Part shown: in pieces, positions 59,143 through 64,000 of the stretch
How positions within the stretch are numbered: the stretch's first letter is position 1
How the letters are laid out: each line of letters opens with the position of its first letter
NCBI GenBank assembly: GCA_963711455.1
Contig: CAVQEH010000006.1
Coordinates: 806,001 to 870,000 of the forward strand
Reading direction: 5' to 3'
From: DATFVA01 sp963711455
GTDB lineage: Bacteria > Bacteroidota > Ignavibacteria > Ignavibacteriales > Ignavibacteriaceae
Length of the DNA stretch: 64,000 nt
Program-made: the position numbers and the translations under genes
Notes under the pieces: model-generated
Told to the model about the DNA's origin: nothing
What the model saw: only the letters and a program-made list of their open reading frames with translations
Database searches by the model: none

Positions 59143-60558
59143 TCATTCAGAACTCTGCCGGATTTCACTTCTTCTTGTTTCAAGGAAGCTTAAAATTTTA
59201 TTTAGTTCATCGGAAGATAAGCTTGGACCATATGGGGGCATATAAGTGCCGCCATTAACTATTCTTATTTTCAATTCATCAGGAGTCAGCCTATCACTTA
59301 CCGTGGTTAAATTTGGACCTCGTTTACCCCCATCACCTGAAATTGTGTGGCAGTAAAGGCATCCTTTTTTATAAAAAAGATCCGCACCTTCTTTAGCAAT
59401 TTCGCTTATATTTCCTACAACATGGGCAGGTAAAGGTTTAGCATCAAAATCCGGTGACCATGGAGATTTAATTCCCTCATTCCAGAGAGTTGCAATCATT
59501 GTTACAATAAACAGTACGATTATTATTGACCAGGGTCTTCTTAAAGGGCTGCGTTCACCTTTATTAAACAGAAGTGGTAAAAGAAAAAGAATTATGGCTG
59601 CTATTATCGGACCGAAAGCAATTACAAATGATTCAATTGAAGGGGGCATTAATGCAAACAGTGCAAATATCCATAGGAAGTACCAGTCGGGTCTGGGATT
59701 GGAATGTATATTTGAAGGATCCGGAGGAGTTCCGATTTTTGGAGCCCCATAAATAACAGCAAGTAATATTATAATAGAAACAACTATAAGTCCGAAAAGC
59801 ATATCGCGCCAGGCAGCATTTGGCCAGAATGGTACACCTTCTTTTTCAAGCATATTTTTGTACCAGCTTTTATATGTTTTCGGATCAACTTTCCTTCCTG
59901 ATTTCGGAGGTTCGGAAATTCCGTTCCTTATTACAAGAAATATATGTAGACCGAGTATCCCGAAGATTAATGCAGGAATTAAAAAAACGTGGATTGCAAA
60001 AAAGCGGCTTAAAGTTGCTCCGCCTATAGTTTCACCGGCAAGAAGGAAGCGTGCTATTTCAGTTCCTATAAAAGGAATTCTTCCTGCTTGTTCTGCAGCA
60101 ACTATTGCAGACCAGACTCCGTTGCTGTCCCAACGAAGCAACTGACCGGTAAAACCCATTCCCAGGGTTAGAACAAATAAAAATAATCCCGATATCCAGC
60201 TCATTTCCCTTGGATATTTATAAGCTGCAGCAAGATAAACTCTTATCATATGAATACCGATAAGAATTATCATAGCCGAAGCACCGAAGTAATGAATGCC
60301 TCTTAAAATATTTCCAAGTAGTGCCTGGTTGGAAATATATTTTAACGATTCATAAGCAGTTTCTGATGTTGGCTGGTACATTAATGAAAGTGCAACACCG
60401 GTAACTACCTGCAGAATGAACGCGAAAAGAGTTGCACTACCGAAAACATAATTCCATTTACTTCCGGGTGGAACAAGATGCTTTGCAATCGGCCCAATGG
60501 TCTCGGTTATCCCTGTTCTGTCATCAACCCAGTTCCACAACTTTTTCAGTTTATCCAT
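59143..60558 (-). CDS. Cytochrome b fused to a monohaem cytochrome c domain (second bc complex)
   Basis: 471 residues. The haem b ligands on helix B are His89 and His103, with a helix D pair 15 residues apart (AIHVFLIPALIFGILGLH). The quinol-site motif is PDWY (290-293). The C-terminal domain has one c-haem site, Cys400-LYCH404, in a short cytochrome c fold (GPNLTTVSDRL, TYMPPYGPSLSSDELNKILSFL). CAGGGA precedes the ATG. It overlaps the Rieske gene by eight bases and belongs to the oxidase operon. Its stop faces the stop of the other cytochrome b gene, 66 bases away. Confidence 0.93.
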   Translation of the reverse strand: MDKLKKLWNWVDDRTGITETIGPIAKHLVPPGSKWNYVFGSATLFAFILQVVTGVALSLMYQPTSETAYESLKYISNQALLGNILRGIHYFGASAMIILIGIHMIRVYLAAAYKYPREMSWISGLFLFVLTLGMGFTGQLLRWDSNGVWSAIVAAEQAGRIPFIGTEIARFLLAGETIGGATLSRFFAIHVFLIPALIFGILGLHIFLVIRNGISEPPKSGRKVDPKTYKSWYKNMLEKEGVPFWPNAAWRDMLFGLIVVSIIILLAVIYGAPKIGTPPDPSNIHSNPRPDWYFLWIFALFALMPPSIESFVIAFGPIIAAIILFLLPLLFNKGERSPLRRPWSIIIVLFIVTMIATLWNEGIKSPWSPDFDAKPLPAHVVGNISEIAKEGADLFYKKGCLYCHTISGDGGKRGPNLTTVSDRLTPDELKIRIVNGGTYMPPYGPSLSSDELNKILSFLETRRSEIRQSSE

Positions 60559-61075
60559 TCTTTTCCCTGAAAAGAGTAGTAATAGGAACAGGACTCGTAA
60601 GAATTTCTACGTCTCCATTAACTATTCTTACCTGGTATTTTGGTAATCCTTTGGGAGGTGGGCCTGCAGCACGTGAACCGTCTTTATTATAAACTCCGCC
60701 ATGACAAGGACACATAAATAGTTCGGCATCTGCTTCCCATCTTACCGGGCATCCTAAATGAGTACAGTTAACTGAAAAAGCAATGAAATTCTGGTCAGAA
60801 ACTTTGCGTAACCAGGATGCTGTTTCAGAAGTTTTTCCCGACCAGGGTAATGGAGATGAATTTTTGAATTTAACCATAACAGTTTGTCCTGTCTGAAAAT
60901 CAGGAACCTTCCCGACCTTTCTCCATTCCGGCGTAGTTGTCCGAACAAGAGGTGCAATTAAAGCACCTATTACCGGTATTGAAATAAGCAGACTAATAAA
61001 AGCACTAAATCCAATCAATAGTTTAACAATGAAAGTTCGTCTATTTATTTCTTCAGGATTACCGATATCAGTCAT
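60551..61075 (-). CDS. Rieske iron-sulfur protein of the bc complex
   Basis: 174 residues, intact. A twin-arginine-like signal anchor (INRRTFIVKLLIGFSAFISLLISIPVIGAL) is followed by the cluster boxes Cys104-T-His106-LG-Cys109 and Cys122-P-Cys124-His125. The start ATG overlaps the upstream stop (ATGA), and the end overlaps cytochrome b, showing tight translational coupling. It transfers electrons from quinol at the positive side of the membrane. Confidence 0.94.
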   Translation of the reverse strand: MTDIGNPEEINRRTFIVKLLIGFSAFISLLISIPVIGALIAPLVRTTTPEWRKVGKVPDFQTGQTVMVKFKNSSPLPWSGKTSETASWLRKVSDQNFIAFSVNCTHLGCPVRWEADAELFMCPCHGGVYNKDGSRAAGPPPKGLPKYQVRIVNGDVEILTSPVPITTLFREKNG

Positions 61076-61293
61076 GATTTAAATTCCGATATCCATCCTG
61101 CCAACCCGGTTACCATTATGATGGCTGCAACTCCGGAAATAATTATGGATGTTAAAAAACCCCAGAAGAAAAAAATTATTCCAAAAGCAAGAACAATTGG
61201 CCATAATGTTGGTTCCGGTATTTCCTCAGGTGTGGCAGGGGATAAGGTGTATCCGTATTCTTTTGATATTTGTTCTAATTTAGATTCTTCCAT
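61072..61293 (-). CDS. Small two-helix membrane protein of the oxidase operon
   Basis: 73 residues with AAGGA before the ATG. A charged N-terminus (EESKLEQISKEYGYTLSPATPEEIPEPTLWP) leads to two adjacent hydrophobic segments (IVLAFGIIFFFWGFL and IIISGVAAIIMVTGLAGWI). Size and place fit a cytochrome oxidase subunit IV-like or supercomplex accessory subunit, but no signature proves it. It overlaps the Rieske gene by four bases. Confidence 0.75.
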   Translation of the reverse strand: MEESKLEQISKEYGYTLSPATPEEIPEPTLWPIVLAFGIIFFFWGFLTSIIISGVAAIIMVTGLAGWISEFKS

Positions 61294-61311
61294 AATAAAT
61301 TCCTTATCAGG

Positions 61312-62136
61312 TTAAGATAAATTCAAATGATCAGATTTTAACTTCTTATCTACTTCATCTTCCGGTTTACTGTACCACTTAGCCATAATTATCATAATTA
61401 TTGTAAGATAAACCAGGCAGGCCGGAACCCACATAATTAATCCCGCAGCCTGCTGGTCAACATCAGGTGTCAATCCCATATTATTATGAAAAAAATTAAG
61501 TATTGCAGGATTATTTCCTGTCATATAAGCAGAGAAAAATCCGGAAGGGGCAAAGGTTATAAATATTCCGAGCACTGTGCATCCGATACAAGCCGTGAAA
61601 AGAAATAAGGCACTATACAAAGGTTCAATCTTTTTAAAGGCAATAGGAGCAAAAACCGGCCACGCAAAAATCAGCCCGCACAATAATAGCGAAACCATTT
61701 CAATAACATGTACAATATGAAATTGCATCATACCTCTAAATAAAAAAGGATCATGCCATATCCACATTGAAGCTACTCCAAATAACCAGGCAATTATTGG
61801 ATAGAATAAAATGTTACCAAACTTATTAAGCGATGGTTTATCAAATAATTTTTGAAGAAATTCTTTATTTGTTCCTGTTAACAATAAAGGCGGAATTATT
61901 AATAGAAGCACAATATGCTGTATCATATGTGCACTGAACAAATAATAATGCCCGAAATAGTCAAGCGGGGAAAATGTCAGAAGGAAAAAGAGAACAATTC
62001 CAATGAAAAAGTTTAGACTTTTTTTAGTGAGCCTTTTACCATTTGTTACAAAATGAAATGTTATCAGTAACGCAATAATTATCAGGGCAGGAATATTAAG
62101 GTGCCAGTAATTTATCAACAATTCTTTTATTGTCAT
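61312..62136 (-). CDS. ctaG: CtaG-like cytochrome c oxidase assembly protein
   Basis: 274 residues with about seven transmembrane helices. caa3-type CtaG features seen are FSAHMIQHIVLLLIIPPLLLTG, WLFGVASMWIWHDPFLFRGMMQFHIVHVIEM, and DVDQQAAGLIMWVPACLVYL near the end. His-rich helices are expected for delivery of copper to subunit I. GGAG is six bases before the ATG, which overlaps the subunit III stop by four bases. Confidence 0.9.
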   Translation of the reverse strand: MTIKELLINYWHLNIPALIIIALLITFHFVTNGKRLTKKSLNFFIGIVLFFLLTFSPLDYFGHYYLFSAHMIQHIVLLLIIPPLLLTGTNKEFLQKLFDKPSLNKFGNILFYPIIAWLFGVASMWIWHDPFLFRGMMQFHIVHVIEMVSLLLCGLIFAWPVFAPIAFKKIEPLYSALFLFTACIGCTVLGIFITFAPSGFFSAYMTGNNPAILNFFHNNMGLTPDVDQQAAGLIMWVPACLVYLTIIMIIMAKWYSKPEDEVDKKLKSDHLNLS

Positions 62137-62666
62137 AATACAGCTCCTAAATACACAACACTAAAAACAACAATCCATACGGCATCAACAAAATGCCAAT
62201 ACATTGATACAGATTTATAAGCTTTTAATTCCACCTCTTTAAAGCTGCCGGAATAAATCATAACAGCCATAACTGTAAGCACTATAAGCCCTAAAAGAAC
62301 GTGTAATCCATGAAAGCCGGTAAGAGTAAAAAAACTTGATCCGAAAATATTTTGATTTAATGTAATATTTAAGCTGAAGAGTCTCGCATATTCTGTTCCC
62401 TGACCGATTAAAAATATTATACCGAGAATTATTGTAAAGATAAGCCAGCCGATTTTTCTTTTTCCTTTCTCTAATTCCAATCCTGCAATGTGTGCAGTTA
62501 TACTACTTATTAACAGTGCAATTGTAAATATTCCTGTCTTTTGAATGTCCAGATATTTTGCATCAGATGATCCGTGTGTGTAGTACACGTATGAAACAAT
62601 CAATGCAATGAAGAAAAGCGCTTCTGAGGCAATAAAGAAAGTCATCAGTACTTTGTGTTTTTGCAT
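62133..62666 (-). CDS. ctaE: Cytochrome c oxidase subunit III
   Basis: 177 residues, five transmembrane helices, a short bacterial form. Typical sequence: FIASEALFFIALIVSYVYY, GQGTEYARLF, SSFFTLTGFHGLHVLLGLIVL and YWHFVDAVWIVVFSVVYL, including the conserved Glu and His. It starts two bases after subunit I ends and is read in the same operon. Confidence 0.95.
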   Translation of the reverse strand: MQKHKVLMTFFIASEALFFIALIVSYVYYTHGSSDAKYLDIQKTGIFTIALLISSITAHIAGLELEKGKRKIGWLIFTIILGIIFLIGQGTEYARLFSLNITLNQNIFGSSFFTLTGFHGLHVLLGLIVLTVMAVMIYSGSFKEVELKAYKSVSMYWHFVDAVWIVVFSVVYLGAVL

Positions 62667-62668
62667 AC

Positions 62669-64000
62669 TTAAACCGCCCTCTTTAATTTCCGTTTCCAGT
62701 CAGGATCATCGGGATTATTTAAGTCCCACAATGGCCTTCTGCTTTTAACAAGAGGAATCCGGGTAAAATTTTTCAATTTCGGCGGAGAAGCAGCTAACCA
62801 TTCAAGAGTCCATGCATTCCATGGATTGTCCCCGGCTTCTTTTCCTTTTTTAAGACTGTAAAAAATATTATAGATGAAAAGAAAAATCGAAAACCCGAGT
62901 ACAAATGAGCTTAAAGTTGAAAACAAATTTAACGAACCAAAATATGGTAAATCCGGATATGTGAAGACTCTTCTCGGCATTCCCAATAATCCAAGTAAAT
63001 GGAATACGAAGAATGTTCCGTTAAACCCGATAATAAAAGTCCAGAAATTCCATTTACCGATTTTTTCAGAGAGCATTTTACCAGTAATTTTAGGAAACCA
63101 ATAATAAGTACCGGCTATCCCGCAGGTTAAAGAAGCCCCAATGAAAACGTAGTGGATATGTGCAACTACGAAATATGTATCTGTTAATCTCCAATCGATA
63201 GGAACAACCGCAAAAGCAACTCCGCTTAAACCACCGAGTGTAAATTCAATAAGGAATGCTACAGCAAAAAGCATCGATGTTGTAAATATTATAGAACCTC
63301 TCCACATAGTTGCAATCCAGTTGAATATTTTTATCCCGGTTGGAACAGCTATTAACATACTTGTTGCAGAAAAAAATGCATTAAAAATAGTTCCGAGTCC
63401 CATCGCAAACATATGGTGAGCCCATACGCCAAAAGAGAGCAAAGCAATTGCAACTGTTGAAGCAGCAACAAATTCATATCCAAAAATTGGTTTGCGTGAA
63501 AACACCGGGATTACTTCGGAGGCTATACCAAATGCAGGCAATGCAAGGATATAAACCTCGGGATGCCCGAATGACCAGAATAAATGCTGCCACATTAGGG
63601 CAGAACCACCGGTTGCTGAAGTGAAAAAATGTGCATTAAGCATCCGGTCTATTAATATCATTACAAGTCCGGCATTTAATATCGGGAATGCACCAAGGAT
63701 TAAAAAAGCATTTACGAAAACCATCCATACAAATAAAGGAAGTTTCGTCATTGACAGACCTTTTGTACGCATGGTTAAAGTAGTTGTAACAAAATTCAAT
63801 GCGGCACCAATCGTTCCGACACCCATCAATAGCAGGCTGAAAGCCCAATAGCTGACCCCGGGTGTAAAACTAAAATTATTTTCACTTAAAGGAGCATAAC
63901 TGAACCAGCCAACGTTTGGAGCCCCACCTGCAAAGAAACTGAAGTATAGCAAAATACCGCCGAACAGGAACATCCAGAAACTGAAAGCATTTAAACGCGG
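62669..64000 (-). CDS. ctaD: Cytochrome c oxidase subunit I, C-terminal part (start beyond window)
   Basis: 444 codons are visible. The frame continues open past the window end (PRLNAFSFWMFLFGG), so the first part of roughly 100 residues is missing. The haem-copper signature FGHPEVYILALP (CuB His and cross-linked Tyr), WAHHMFAMG (two CuB His) and THY/AHIHYVFIG-type haem ligands (VVAHIHYVFIG) are present. The glutamate in GHPEVY points to an A1-type oxidase. It reduces oxygen with electrons from cytochrome c. Subunit II is expected upstream outside the window. Confidence 0.96.
   Translation of the reverse strand, partial: PRLNAFSFWMFLFGGILLYFSFFAGGAPNVGWFSYAPLSENNFSFTPGVSYWAFSLLLMGVGTIGAALNFVTTTLTMRTKGLSMTKLPLFVWMVFVNAFLILGAFPILNAGLVMILIDRMLNAHFFTSATGGSALMWQHLFWSFGHPEVYILALPAFGIASEVIPVFSRKPIFGYEFVAASTVAIALLSFGVWAHHMFAMGLGTIFNAFFSATSMLIAVPTGIKIFNWIATMWRGSIIFTTSMLFAVAFLIEFTLGGLSGVAFAVVPIDWRLTDTYFVVAHIHYVFIGASLTCGIAGTYYWFPKITGKMLSEKIGKWNFWTFIIGFNGTFFVFHLLGLLGMPRRVFTYPDLPYFGSLNLFSTLSSFVLGFSIFLFIYNIFYSLKKGKEAGDNPWNAWTLEWLAASPPKLKNFTRIPLVKSRRPLWDLNNPDDPDWKRKLKRAV

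Overview
The window most likely comes from a member of the Ignavibacteria (Bacteroidota/Chlorobiota group). This is inferred from three things: an AT-rich genome, about ten secreted proteins ending in a type IX secretion (T9SS)-style sorting domain with the core QNYPNPFNPxT, and bacteroidete-type signalling and respiration genes. No rRNA, tRNA, CRISPR array, integrase, reverse transcriptase or intact insertion sequence was recognised. The T9SS machinery itself is not in the window.

Layout. 1-576 (minus) is the start of a YcbB-type L,D-transpeptidase lipoprotein, cut by the window edge. 0.8-24 kb and 29-39 kb hold large exported proteins: beta-helix, lipase-like, OB-fold-like, YCF48 propeller, C39-like peptidase and SBBP proteins, and a multihaem cytochrome. 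All but one carry a C-terminal sorting domain. Five also share a module of about 285 residues (double 'GWNM(V/T)S' repeat plus a beta-rich part) before that domain. Three adjacent transcription units share a near-identical 5' leader hairpin, and several share a 3' structure plus terminator, so the locus looks like constant ends around variable passengers. Short GC-rich palindromes are inserted into these genes, usually in frame. 24.7-29.1 kb is a two-component system (Reg_prop hybrid-like kinase, LuxR-type regulator, orphan receiver). 39.3-44.8 kb (minus) is an 1849-residue kinase with nine PAS domains.

45-53 kb is metabolic and stress related: an amino-acid dehydrogenase, a DUF488 protein, a carboxypeptidase-regulatory-like protein, an AhpD-like protein plus DGPF/YCII protein plus ECF42-like sigma factor group, and a phosphoketolase.

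53.2-64 kb is respiratory. A plus-strand set encodes a dihaem cytochrome c with a Met-rich tail, a monohaem cytochrome c, a monohaem cytochrome-porin fusion of Cyc2-like architecture, a Rieske protein split by a frameshift in an A7 tract, and a cytochrome b fused to two c-type haem domains. Convergent to it, a minus-strand operon encodes cytochrome c oxidase subunits I and III, CtaG, a small membrane protein, a second Rieske protein and a second cytochrome b/c fusion. Together they could move electrons from an outer-membrane entry point through periplasmic cytochromes to one of two bc-type complexes and on to oxygen. The direction and donor are inference.

The most unusual signals are the leader/passenger/tail cassette organisation, the in-frame palindromic elements (two of which replaced the stop codon of their host gene), an ACG start codon with a perfect ribosome-binding site, the Rieske frameshift, and the duplicated promoter-like leader in the sigma-factor group.
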